Shown piece after piece: positions 6,149 through 12,811 of a DNA stretch of 13,856 nucleotides. The position numbers and the translations under genes were made by a program. Position 1 is the stretch's first letter. Each line of letters begins with the position of its first letter. The stretch is from the NCBI GenBank assembly GCA_031270755.1, contig JAISWV010000122.1, positions 1 through 13,856 on the forward strand, written 5' to 3'. Source of the DNA: Synergistaceae bacterium. Lineage in GTDB: Bacteria; Synergistota; Synergistia; Synergistales; Aminobacteriaceae. The notes below the pieces were generated by a model. It was not told the origin of the DNA. It saw nothing but the letters and a program-made list of their open reading frames with translations, and made no database searches.

Positions 6149-7651
6149 TTAAACCTCCGCGGACAGCTTGCTGGAAGCGTGCCCTAAAATGAGTTCTTGA
6201 GAATATTCTTCTCTTTGCAGTTCGGCGACGCTTTGTCCTCCGCTCATCACGACGATTCTATCTGACAAGCCGACAAGTTCCGGCATTTCGGAGCTGATCA
6301 TCATTATCGCCTTGCCTTCATCGGCCAGTTCCCTCATGAGATGGTATATTTCCTGCTTCGCGCCGACATCTATACCTCTGGTCGGCTCGTCAAATATGAG
6401 TACGTCACAGTTCGTGGCAAGCATCTTGGCGAGAACCACCTTCTGCTGATTGCCTCCCGACAGATATTTCACCGGAGCGCCGGCGCTTGGCGTGTTGATC
6501 TTCAGGCTGGACATGTATTTATCCGTATACCTGTCCTCCATGCCGCCGTCTATGAAGATTCCTCTGGATATTTTTTTCAGAACGCCTATGGTGATATTCT
6601 GACGAATCGACATCTCCATCACGAGTCCCTGTGCCTTTCTGTCTTCTGGAATCAAGCCGATGCCGAATGCCAGCGCATCCGCCGGTGATTTTGGCGCATA
6701 TGGTTTCCCCTTGAACATCATGTCACACCGATCAGCTGCGTCAGCACCGAAAATGACCTTGGCGAGCTCGGTGCGCCCCGCGCCGACCAGCCCTCCAAAA
6801 CCCAGTATTTCACCTCTGCGCAGGGAGAATTTAACGTTTTTCAGACCATTGCCTGTCACATTGTCAACCCGCAATATCTCTTCACCGGGGGCAACGCCCG
6901 GTTTCGGGTAATTCTCGTCTAGATCGCGGCCCACCATATACGAAATGAGACTTTTTTTGTCGAGTTCGGCGATGTCTTTCGTAACCACACACTTCCCGTC
7001 GCAGAAAACCGTTACGCTGTCGCATATTTCAAAGATTTCCTCCAGGCGATGGGAAATGAATATTATGGTGGCCCCTTCCGCCTTCAGTTTTTCTACCACG
7101 CCGAAAAATATCTTTGTCTCGTTCATTGTGAGGGGAGCGGTGGGTTCATCCATTATAAAGAGTTTGGCGCTCTGTGAGATTGCCTTCAGTATCTCCACGA
7201 TCTGCTGGTGCGCCACACCCAACGACTCGGCCTTCGTCCTGGGGTTCATGTCGATTCCAAGTTCTCGGCACATCCTGGACGTCATTCTATTTATTTCCTT
7301 GCTGTCGATCACAATACCCTTCATCAGCTCTTGTCCATAAAAAACGTTTTCGGCGACTGAAAGATAAGGAATGAGCGTAAATTCCTGGTATATTACCCTT
7401 ATGCCGGCTTCAATGGCCTGGGGGGGAGTTATCTTTTCGTATATCTTGCCAGCGAACTTGAATTGTCCCCTCGTTGGCTCGATGGCACCGGTCAATATTT
7501 TGATCAGAGTCGATTTGCCGGCCCCATTTTCGCCGCAGATAGCATGTACTTCTCCGCGCCGCACGGCAAACGAAACATCGTCCAGAGCCTTCACGCCGGA
7601 ATAATATTTCGACAGGTGCTCGATCTTCAACAAAATGTCTTGTTCGCTCAT
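6149..7651 (-). CDS. Sugar ABC transporter double ATPase (RbsA type), leftward
   Basis: This 500-residue protein has two fused nucleotide-binding domains, as in RbsA/MglA/XylG. Domain 1 has an intact Walker A, GENGAGKST (40-48), a degenerate signature LGVAHQQ (144-150) and Walker B LFIMDEP (164-170). Domain 2 has a degenerate Walker A, GLVGAGRTE (287-295), an intact signature LSGGNQQ (397-403) and Walker B LIFDEP (418-423). This mirrored degeneracy is normal for the class: one of the two composite sites hydrolyses ATP. The ATG at 7651 has only a weak ribosome site (GTGATG just upstream). A terminator-like hairpin lies between it and the binding-protein gene, so it should be made in smaller amounts than the binding protein. 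Confidence 0.94.
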   Translation of the reverse strand: MSEQDILLKIEHLSKYYSGVKALDDVSFAVRRGEVHAICGENGAGKSTLIKILTGAIEPTRGQFKFAGKIYEKITPPQAIEAGIRVIYQEFTLIPYLSVAENVFYGQELMKGIVIDSKEINRMTSRMCRELGIDMNPRTKAESLGVAHQQIVEILKAISQSAKLFIMDEPTAPLTMNETKIFFGVVEKLKAEGATIIFISHRLEEIFEICDSVTVFCDGKCVVTKDIAELDKKSLISYMVGRDLDENYPKPGVAPGEEILRVDNVTGNGLKNVKFSLRRGEILGFGGLVGAGRTELAKVIFGADAADRCDMMFKGKPYAPKSPADALAFGIGLIPEDRKAQGLVMEMSIRQNITIGVLKKISRGIFIDGGMEDRYTDKYMSSLKINTPSAGAPVKYLSGGNQQKVVLAKMLATNCDVLIFDEPTRGIDVGAKQEIYHLMRELADEGKAIMMISSEMPELVGLSDRIVVMSGGQSVAELQREEYSQELILGHASSKLSAEV

Positions 7652-7682
7652 TTACATCACAGCGGCTCACTGAAATATCCAC

Positions 7683-7720
7683 AAAAAATTATCCCGCAAC
7701 CGGCAATGATCGCGGGATAA
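7683..7720 (-). terminator. Intra-operon terminator/attenuator after leftward binding protein
   Basis: On the minus strand a perfect 9-bp stem, TTATCCCGC (7720-7712) with GCGGGATAA (7697-7689), has a 14-base loop. It is followed at once by six T residues (7688-7683). It begins 15 bases after the binding-protein stop codon and precedes the ATPase gene. It fits a Rho-independent terminator with partial read-through, or a stabilising 3' hairpin, giving more binding-protein message than ATPase and permease message. Confidence 0.75.
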
Positions 7721-7735
7721 GTGGCACTCAATGTA

Positions 7736-8725
7736 TTATTGGGGTGGATATTTGCCGGTGAGGACGTCTTCCTGTGTCACTGGCATCATACCCAACGGTT
7801 CAACGACGTGTTCCTTGGGCAAGCCGTTTTTGAGGTATTCATACGCCATTTTGACTGCTTTGACTCCGCTCTCGTAGGGGTACAAGTCCGCTGTCGCCCT
7901 GTAGATGCTGCCCTCCTCTTTCATGGCGGCGAGCGCCGGCTCAGTGGCGTCTCCGCCAAACACGCCGTAATTCTTCTTTCCGTTGTGCCCGGCGTTTTTC
8001 ATGGCTTCGTAGCCTCCAAGCGCTCCGGAATCGTTGCATGACACGACCACATTGAGTTCGGGGTGTGAGAGCAGTACGCTCTCCGTAACTTTGAGGCCTA
8101 GTTCGGGGACGTGAGCGTTCTGCCTTCCAGCCCAAACTGCTTCCGGCAGGTTGTCCTTGACAGTTTTTTCAATCGCGTCTCCGCGCGCTATCGACGTGGG
8201 CAGCGAATCCTCCGCCAAAAGCAGGACACTTGCGCCTTTACCTGTCTCACTGATGTTGGCCTTGACCCAGTTGACGAGATTCGTCGCTATTAGGATCCCG
8301 TATGCCTTCTCATCGAGCTCTATTCCGGCTGTCGTATTTTTGGCGACCTGAGCTACCGCCACCGTCGCGATGCCCTTTGACGTGGCCTCGTCTATCAGCG
8401 ACTCCTCCGCGGCGGCATCCATCGGACAAAAAACCACGGCGTTGTAGCCGCCGCCTATGGAGTTCTCCAGATCAGCGACCTGCCTGTTCAAGTCGCTTGC
8501 AGCGTTGAGCGAGACGTAATTTCCGATACCCAGTTCCTTGCACCCTGCCTCGAAGCCGTCTTTCAGCGCCGCAACCCACGTATTGGCCAGATCGGGTGCT
8601 AGGAAGACAAATTTAAGAGAGCCCGGATCGAGATTCGCCGCACCTGCGGAATAAACGGAGCAAAACACTAACACGACAGCGAAAACAACTTTCAAACACG
8701 TTGCACAAACTTTTTTTGCCCTCAT
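7736..8725 (-). CDS. Periplasmic sugar-binding protein, leftward operon
   Basis: This 329-residue member of the RbsB-like Peripla_BP_4 group is the first gene of the leftward operon. The N-terminus (MRAKKVCATCLK, a hydrophobic core, then SAGA-A) is a Sec signal peptide with cleavage near residue 24-26. There is no lipobox, so the mature protein should be free in the periplasm. Typical fold segments follow: FVFLAPDLANTWVAALKDGF, the NAVVFCPMDAAAEE strand-loop, and VVVSCNDSGALGGYEAM near the second-lobe hinge. A frame opens earlier at 8743, but GGGAGGG (8735-8741) lies 9 bases before ATG 8725, so 8725 is chosen. The ligand is probably a small sugar, perhaps a pentose or hexose; I cannot name it. 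Confidence 0.9.
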   Translation of the reverse strand: MRAKKVCATCLKVVFAVVLVFCSVYSAGAANLDPGSLKFVFLAPDLANTWVAALKDGFEAGCKELGIGNYVSLNAASDLNRQVADLENSIGGGYNAVVFCPMDAAAEESLIDEATSKGIATVAVAQVAKNTTAGIELDEKAYGILIATNLVNWVKANISETGKGASVLLLAEDSLPTSIARGDAIEKTVKDNLPEAVWAGRQNAHVPELGLKVTESVLLSHPELNVVVSCNDSGALGGYEAMKNAGHNGKKNYGVFGGDATEPALAAMKEEGSIYRATADLYPYESGVKAVKMAYEYLKNGLPKEHVVEPLGMMPVTQEDVLTGKYPPQ

Positions 8726-8780
8726 CTTACAACGCCCTCCCAAATATTTATATGTATGCGATTTTATTTACTGCTGCAAA

Positions 8781-8809
8781 ATATTATTAGTATTCTTATC
8801 CCTTGTCAA
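8781..8809 (-). promoter_or_regulatory. Sigma-70-type promoter of leftward operon
   Basis: On the minus strand, TTGACA (8809-8804) is followed by exactly 17 bases and TAATAT (8786-8781). The -35 is perfect and the -10 has one or two mismatches. Transcription would start near 8774, giving about 50 bases of leader before the binding-protein ATG at 8725. Confidence 0.8.
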
Positions 8810-8827
8810 TAGCGCACGCTGCATTGT

Positions 8828-8855
8828 GTCAGTTTTAACATACGTCAATTTTAGC
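8828..8855. promoter_or_regulatory. Direct repeat between divergent -35 boxes
   Basis: GTCAGTTTTAAC (8828-8839) and GTCAATTTTAGC (8844-8855) match at 10 of 12 positions and are spaced 16 bp start to start. They lie in the 47 bp between the two -35 boxes, a position suitable for a regulator that acts on both promoters. This is a site proposed from pattern only. Confidence 0.4.
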
Positions 8856-8856
8856 C

Positions 8857-8885
8857 TTGACAAATTCATAAAGAAAAAATAAAAT
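8857..8885 (+). promoter_or_regulatory. Sigma-70-type promoter of rightward operon
   Basis: TTGACA (8857-8862), 17 bases, then TAAAAT (8880-8885) form a near-consensus promoter pointing right. Transcription would begin near 8892, leaving a leader of about 235 bases before the binding-protein ATG at 9127. It is back to back with the leftward promoter. Confidence 0.8.
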
Positions 8886-8888
8886 CGA

Positions 8889-8913
8889 GAAAAGTTTTCG
8901 GAAAATGTTTTCC
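8889..8913. promoter_or_regulatory. Tandem palindromes at rightward transcription start
   Basis: GAAAA-G-TTTTC (8889-8899) directly adjoins GGAAAA-TG-TTTTCC (8900-8913). Both are perfect palindromes, and they cover the expected start point and first transcribed bases. A 14-bp even palindrome here is what a LacI/GalR-family operator looks like, and the only regulator in the window is the LacI-kinase fusion. That link is inference. Confidence 0.5.
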
Positions 8914-9022
8914 TTCCCTCCGCGAAGACTGCAAAAGCATGAAGAAGCTCGATTTATGAAGTGGTTTGTGTTTCGTGAGTTATCTTCGCGTTACGGCCGC
9001 GATGAGTTCGAGGAGGTGGTTT

Positions 9023-9112
9023 ATGTCGCTAAAAATTGTTCGAGCTTGTGAAGTGACGGAGCTTTTCATCAGGTCTTGGTCTGTCGGGCTTGCCCGATGC
9101 GTTCAATTTTGA
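9023..9112 (+). CDS. Possible 29-residue leader peptide
   Basis: ATG at 9023 is preceded by GAGGAGG (9010-9016) at 6-nt spacing, a strong ribosome site. The frame runs 29 codons (MSLKIVRACEVTELF...) and stops with TGA at 9110-9112. That stop lies inside the ribosome site of the binding-protein gene (GAGGGAGG, 9111-9118), so the two could be translationally coupled. An overlapping 31-codon frame (8956-9051, MKWFVFRELSSRYG...) is open but has a poor ribosome site. I recognise neither peptide. Interlaced 8-bp inverted repeats span this leader (8921-8928/8983-8990 and 8945-8952/9040-9047). The strong start signal is the main argument; expression is unproven. Confidence 0.33.
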   Translation: MSLKIVRACEVTELFIRSWSVGLARCVQF

Positions 9113-9126
9113 GGGAGGTTTTGACA

Positions 9127-10065
9127 ATGAGAAAGATGGTTGCTGTTGTCCTGTTGGTCGTGTTTGTGATGTGTTTGAGCGGAGCGGCTTTCGCGGCCGA
9201 GAAGAAGCCGGTGGTGGGGTTGGTCATGAAATCGTTGGCCAACGAGTTCTTCAAGACGATGGAGGAAGGCGCCCGCAAATTCGCCCAAGAAGATGGCACG
9301 TTCGAACTTATCCCGGTAGGCATGAACTCGGAAACGGATATCGATACCCAGATCAACGCTATGGAAAATTTCATATCCCAGAAAGTGGACATGATCATCC
9401 TGGCTCCGGCCGACTCCGTGGGCCTGGTACCCTCGGTGAAGAAGGCGTCGGACGCCGGAATCCTGGTGATCAACTTCGACGTCACCCTGGACAAGCAGGC
9501 TCTCAAGGACAACGACTTGCCTGAAGATTTCCTCTTTGTGGGCCCCGACAACGAAGAGGGCTCCTACCTGGTGGGCAACTTCCTGGGGGAGAAGCTGGGC
9601 AAGGGAGCGAAGGTCGTCATCATCGAGGGCAACCCCGGCGCGGACAACGCGAAACAGCGCAAGGCCGGGTTCATGAAGAGCGTCTCGGATTACGGCTTCC
9701 AGCTCCTGGAGTCCACCACGGCCCACTGGGAAACCGAGGAGGCGAACACGGTCATGACGAACCTCCTGACCCGGTTCCCCGATGTCCAGGGCGTCATGTG
9801 CGCCAACGACTCCATGGCCTTGGGCGTGGTCCGCGCTATCGAGGCCGCCGGCAAGACCGGGCAGATTCAGGTGGTGGGCTTCGACAACATCGGCGCGTGC
9901 CAGGAGCTGATCAAAGAGGGCAAGATGCTGGCCACGGTGGATCAATTTGGCCCGGAGATGGCGGCCAACGCCATCAAGGTCGGCTTCCGCATCCTGGGCG
10001 GCGAGAAAATCTCCGGTTGGTCGAAAACGGAGGTGAAGGTCGTCTCCGCCGCGGACCTCAACTAA
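9127..10065 (+). CDS. Periplasmic sugar-binding protein, rightward operon
   Basis: This 312-residue RbsB-like protein starts with a clean Sec signal peptide: MRK, a hydrophobic core, then AFA (21-23) before AEKK. There is no lipobox. The mature fold shows the family's VVGLVMKSLANEFFKTMEEGA opening strand and helix (split here only for description), DMIILAPADS for the sugar-binding loop, NFDVTLD, the EGNPGADN loop and GVMCANDSMALGVV in lobe 2. GAGGGAGG at 9111-9118 lies 8 bases before ATG 9127. The frame stays open further upstream, but without a start that matches a ribosome site. It begins the rightward operon and is followed by a hairpin. Ligand specificity is not determined; a ribose-like sugar is plausible because a ribokinase-type gene ends the operon. 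Confidence 0.92.
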   Translation: MRKMVAVVLLVVFVMCLSGAAFAAEKKPVVGLVMKSLANEFFKTMEEGARKFAQEDGTFELIPVGMNSETDIDTQINAMENFISQKVDMIILAPADSVGLVPSVKKASDAGILVINFDVTLDKQALKDNDLPEDFLFVGPDNEEGSYLVGNFLGEKLGKGAKVVIIEGNPGADNAKQRKAGFMKSVSDYGFQLLESTTAHWETEEANTVMTNLLTRFPDVQGVMCANDSMALGVVRAIEAAGKTGQIQVVGFDNIGACQELIKEGKMLATVDQFGPEMAANAIKVGFRILGGEKISGWSKTEVKVVSAADLN

Positions 10066-10087
10066 AACGTCATTCACTGATTTAAAG

Positions 10088-10141
10088 CTCAAGGGGGCGG
10101 AGCTCGTTCACCCAAAGACGGGCTCACTGCCCCCGAGTTTT
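10088..10141 (+). terminator. Intra-operon hairpin after rightward binding protein
   Basis: CTC-AA-GGGGGC (10088-10098) pairs with GCCCCC-GAG (10129-10137) and is followed by TTTT (10138-10141). The AA forms a bulge. A smaller GAGC/GCTC stem can form inside the loop. It begins 22 bases after the binding-protein stop and precedes the ATPase gene, so it probably lets only part of the transcripts continue, like the hairpin at the same place in the leftward operon. Confidence 0.6.
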
Positions 10142-10211
10142 CCTGGTGTCAATCAGTGTTTTCAAAAATACGCGCGTTCGTTTCGCGGCCAGACAAGGGA
10201 GGCGTGTGAAC

Positions 10212-11732
10212 ATGGAAACGGATATCCTCTCCATACAAAACGTGTCGAAGTCTTTTCCCGGGGTGCGCGCCCTCTCCAATATCGTTCTGTCCGTCCGAAA
10301 GGGGGAGGTTCACGTCCTGGTGGGGGAAAACGGAGCGGGCAAGTCGACGCTGATCAAAATCGTCTGCGGCATTTACCCTCCCGACGGCGGCACCATGACC
10401 CTGGAGGGCGAGCCCTATTTCCCCCGCACTCCCAGAGAAGCCATGAACCGGGGTATCCGCGTGGTCTATCAAGAATTCAACCTTCTTTCCTACCTGTCGG
10501 TGGCCGAAAATATCTTCTTCGACAGGCTCCCCCGCCGGGGCATACGGGTCGACAGGAAAAAGCTTTTTCGGGATGCCTCGGAAATCATGGCCCGCGTGGG
10601 CCTGGACGCGGACCCCTGGATGCCGGTGGAGCTTCTGGGCGTGGCTCAAATGCAGCTGGTGGAAATCGCCAAGGCCTTGTCCTCCAAGTGCCGGGTGCTG
10701 ATTTTGGACGAGCCCACGGCCACTCTGTCCCCCGGCGAGATCTCCCGCCTCTTCGAGATCATCAGGACCGAGAAAAAACAGGGGTTGACCGTCATTTATA
10801 TCTCGCACCACCTGAAGGAGATCTACGAGATCGGCGACCGCATAACGGTTCTGCGCAACGGGGAGCTCGTCGGCACGAAGGAGACCGCGGAGATCGACAT
10901 TCCCCACATCGTCTCCATGATGGTGGGCCGGCAGATGGACGCCGAATACCCCTTCATGGATTCTCCGCATCCGAAGCCCACCGGCGAACCTCTGCTGGAG
11001 GTGAAGGGCCTTCGCATCGCCAGCAGCTCCCACGAGATATCGTTCCACCTGAAGAAAGGCGAAATACTGGGGATCTCGGGCCTCGTGGGCTCCCGGAGGA
11101 CCGAAACGGTAAGGGCCGTCTTCGGCGCGGACAAAAAACTCGGCGGCTCGGTGTCCCTGGAAGGCAGGCGGCTGAATGTAACCTCGCCCAAGGACGCGGT
11201 GAGGGAGGGAATATGCCTTCTCACCGAGGACAGGAAATCCCAGGGGCTCGTTTTGGACATGCCAGTGGACGCCAACATATCCCTGGCCGCCCTGGACAAG
11301 TTCTCCCATTTCGGGCTGATCGACAAAAAAGCGGAGCGCGGCGCGTCCCAGCGCATGGCGGGGGAGCTGGCGATCAAGACCCCGTCCATGTCCCAGCTCG
11401 TCCGGAACCTGTCGGGGGGGAACCAGCAGAAGACCGTTTTGGCAAAGTGGATTTTGCGGGACGCGAAGGTGCTGATCTTCGACGAACCCACCCGGGGCAT
11501 AGACGTGGGGGCGAAATACGAGATATACCTGCTCCTCTGGCGCCTTCTGGCGGAGGGCAAGGGGATCATGATCGTCTCCTCGGATTTGAACGAGCTCATC
11601 GGGATCTGTCACAGGATCGTCGTCTTCTCGGGCGGCGCCGTGTCGGGGGAAGTTTTGCGGCGCGATTTCGAACAGGAAAGGATTTTGAAATACGCGTATC
11701 GGGTATCGCATGAAGGGAGCGACAGGGAATGA
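10212..11732 (+). CDS. Sugar ABC transporter double ATPase (RbsA type), rightward
   Basis: This 506-residue protein has two fused ATPase domains. Domain 1 carries Walker A GENGAGKST (38-46), the degenerate signature LGVAQMQ (142-148) and Walker B LILDEP (163-168). Domain 2 carries GLVGSRRTE (290-298) at the Walker A place, the canonical signature LSGGNQQ (400-406) and Walker B LIFDEP (421-426). Arg in the usually GxGR segment of domain 2 makes that site even less canonical than in the leftward homologue; that domain is normally not the catalytic one. AGGGAGG (10196-10202) sets ATG 10212; upstream in-frame codons from 10146 are just open sequence. Its TGA overlaps the permease ATG by four bases, indicating coupled translation. 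Confidence 0.94.
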   Translation: METDILSIQNVSKSFPGVRALSNIVLSVRKGEVHVLVGENGAGKSTLIKIVCGIYPPDGGTMTLEGEPYFPRTPREAMNRGIRVVYQEFNLLSYLSVAENIFFDRLPRRGIRVDRKKLFRDASEIMARVGLDADPWMPVELLGVAQMQLVEIAKALSSKCRVLILDEPTATLSPGEISRLFEIIRTEKKQGLTVIYISHHLKEIYEIGDRITVLRNGELVGTKETAEIDIPHIVSMMVGRQMDAEYPFMDSPHPKPTGEPLLEVKGLRIASSSHEISFHLKKGEILGISGLVGSRRTETVRAVFGADKKLGGSVSLEGRRLNVTSPKDAVREGICLLTEDRKSQGLVLDMPVDANISLAALDKFSHFGLIDKKAERGASQRMAGELAIKTPSMSQLVRNLSGGNQQKTVLAKWILRDAKVLIFDEPTRGIDVGAKYEIYLLLWRLLAEGKGIMIVSSDLNELIGICHRIVVFSGGAVSGEVLRRDFEQERILKYAYRVSHEGSDRE

Positions 11733-12700
11733 ACACCAAACGAATCGTCTATCTGATGCTCAACGAGGCCGGGATCGGGCTGGTCCTTGTGCTGCTCTGC
11801 TTGCTGTTTTCTTATTTCGTGCCGGCCTTCGCGTCCATCAACAACATCTCGAATATATTCACTCAGATAAGCATCAACACGGTGATAGCGGTGGGCATGA
11901 CCTTCGTCATCCTGCTGGGGGGGATAGACCTCTCCGTGGGCTCGGTGCTGGCTCTGTGCACGGTACTCGCCGGCTTGGTCATCACGAACAAGTCCATCCC
12001 CGTGGGCAGCGCCATCCTTCTGGCCGTCCTGGCGTCGATGGCGGCGGGGATGGCCTGCGGGCTTTTCAACGGGTGGGTCTGCGAGCGGTGGAAAATACAC
12101 TCCTTCGTGGTCACTCTGGGGATGCTGAACATGGCGCGGGGCGCGGCACTTCAGGTCAGCGGCTCCCGGACGATCTTCTCCTTTCCCAGGGCGTTCAACG
12201 CTTTCGGAACCCTCTCCTATTTCGGAATACCCGTCATCTTCATGATGGCCATACTCCTGGTGGCGGTTGGGCATTTCATCCTCGAAAAAACCGTCTTCGG
12301 GCGGATGATCTACGCCATCGGGAACAATGAAGAAGCGGTCCGGCTCTCCGGCCACAACACGAAAGTCTACAAAGTCGCCGCTTTCGTGATCTGCGGGGCC
12401 ACGGTGGGCATGGCGGCTGTTTTGTACATGCTGCGCCTCAACATCGCCTCTCCCATACTGGGCACGGGATTCGAGCTCTCCGCCATAGCCGCTGTGGTGA
12501 TAGGCGGCACCAGCATGAGCGGCGGGAAAGGGAGCCTTATCGGGACCCTTTTCGGCGCGGCCATCATCGGCGTTTTGAACAACGGTCTTCTGCTTCTGGG
12601 GATGAGCGATTTCGCGCGGCAGATCGTGACGGGCGCCATCATCGTGGGCGCCGTGGTCTTGGACACCTACAGGGCGACGCTTTCGGTGATGCTGTCATAG
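11729..12700 (+). CDS. Sugar ABC transporter permease (RbsC type), rightward
   Basis: This 323-residue hydrophobic protein is the membrane channel of the rightward transporter. The family segment GGIDLSVGS is at 64-72, and the coupling loop YAIGNNEEAVRLSG is at about 195-208. The late GGTSMSGGKGSL stretch is also typical. It overlaps the ATPase gene (ATGA), with AGGGAG at 11714-11719. It is clearly paralogous to the leftward permease but diverged, so the pair does not look like a recent duplication. Directly behind its TAG stop begins the truncated copy of the repeat element. Confidence 0.92.
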   Translation: MNTKRIVYLMLNEAGIGLVLVLLCLLFSYFVPAFASINNISNIFTQISINTVIAVGMTFVILLGGIDLSVGSVLALCTVLAGLVITNKSIPVGSAILLAVLASMAAGMACGLFNGWVCERWKIHSFVVTLGMLNMARGAALQVSGSRTIFSFPRAFNAFGTLSYFGIPVIFMMAILLVAVGHFILEKTVFGRMIYAIGNNEEAVRLSGHNTKVYKVAAFVICGATVGMAAVLYMLRLNIASPILGTGFELSAIAAVVIGGTSMSGGKGSLIGTLFGAAIIGVLNNGLLLLGMSDFARQIVTGAIIVGAVVLDTYRATLSVMLS

Positions 12701-12791
12701 CTGGGTGAAAACAATAAATGGGGTCAGGGGACGAGTCCCCTGCGGGGGATGGGGCGGAGCCCCAGAATTTTTGCTCAAGTTGTTGACATTG
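12701..12791. mobile_element. MITE-like element, one-armed second copy
   Basis: From about 12704 to 12791 the sequence matches the minus-strand reading of the 5082-5182 element. The stretch ATGGGGTCAGGGGACGAGTC and the following CCCTGCGGGG are identical, then come a few substitutions, then the terminal repeat CTCAAGTTGTTGACATTG (12774-12791) with one mismatch. The opposite terminal repeat is absent: permease stop-codon sequence stands there instead, and no target duplication can be seen. It is therefore an old or partly deleted copy, inverted relative to the first. It separates the permease from the kinase and may weaken read-through. Confidence 0.82.
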
Positions 12792-12811
12792 GATTCAAAA
12801 GGGGAATGGGT

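Noticed and set aside
10149..11711. A 520-codon frame antisense to the rightward ATPase
   Set aside because: It mirrors the ATPase gene, which has all expected motifs; no ribosome site or family resemblance on the minus strand.
12749..12811. N-terminal extension of the stand-alone kinase
   Set aside because: These codons translate the repeat element; GGGG at 12801-12804 and the normal family N-terminus both point to ATG 12812.
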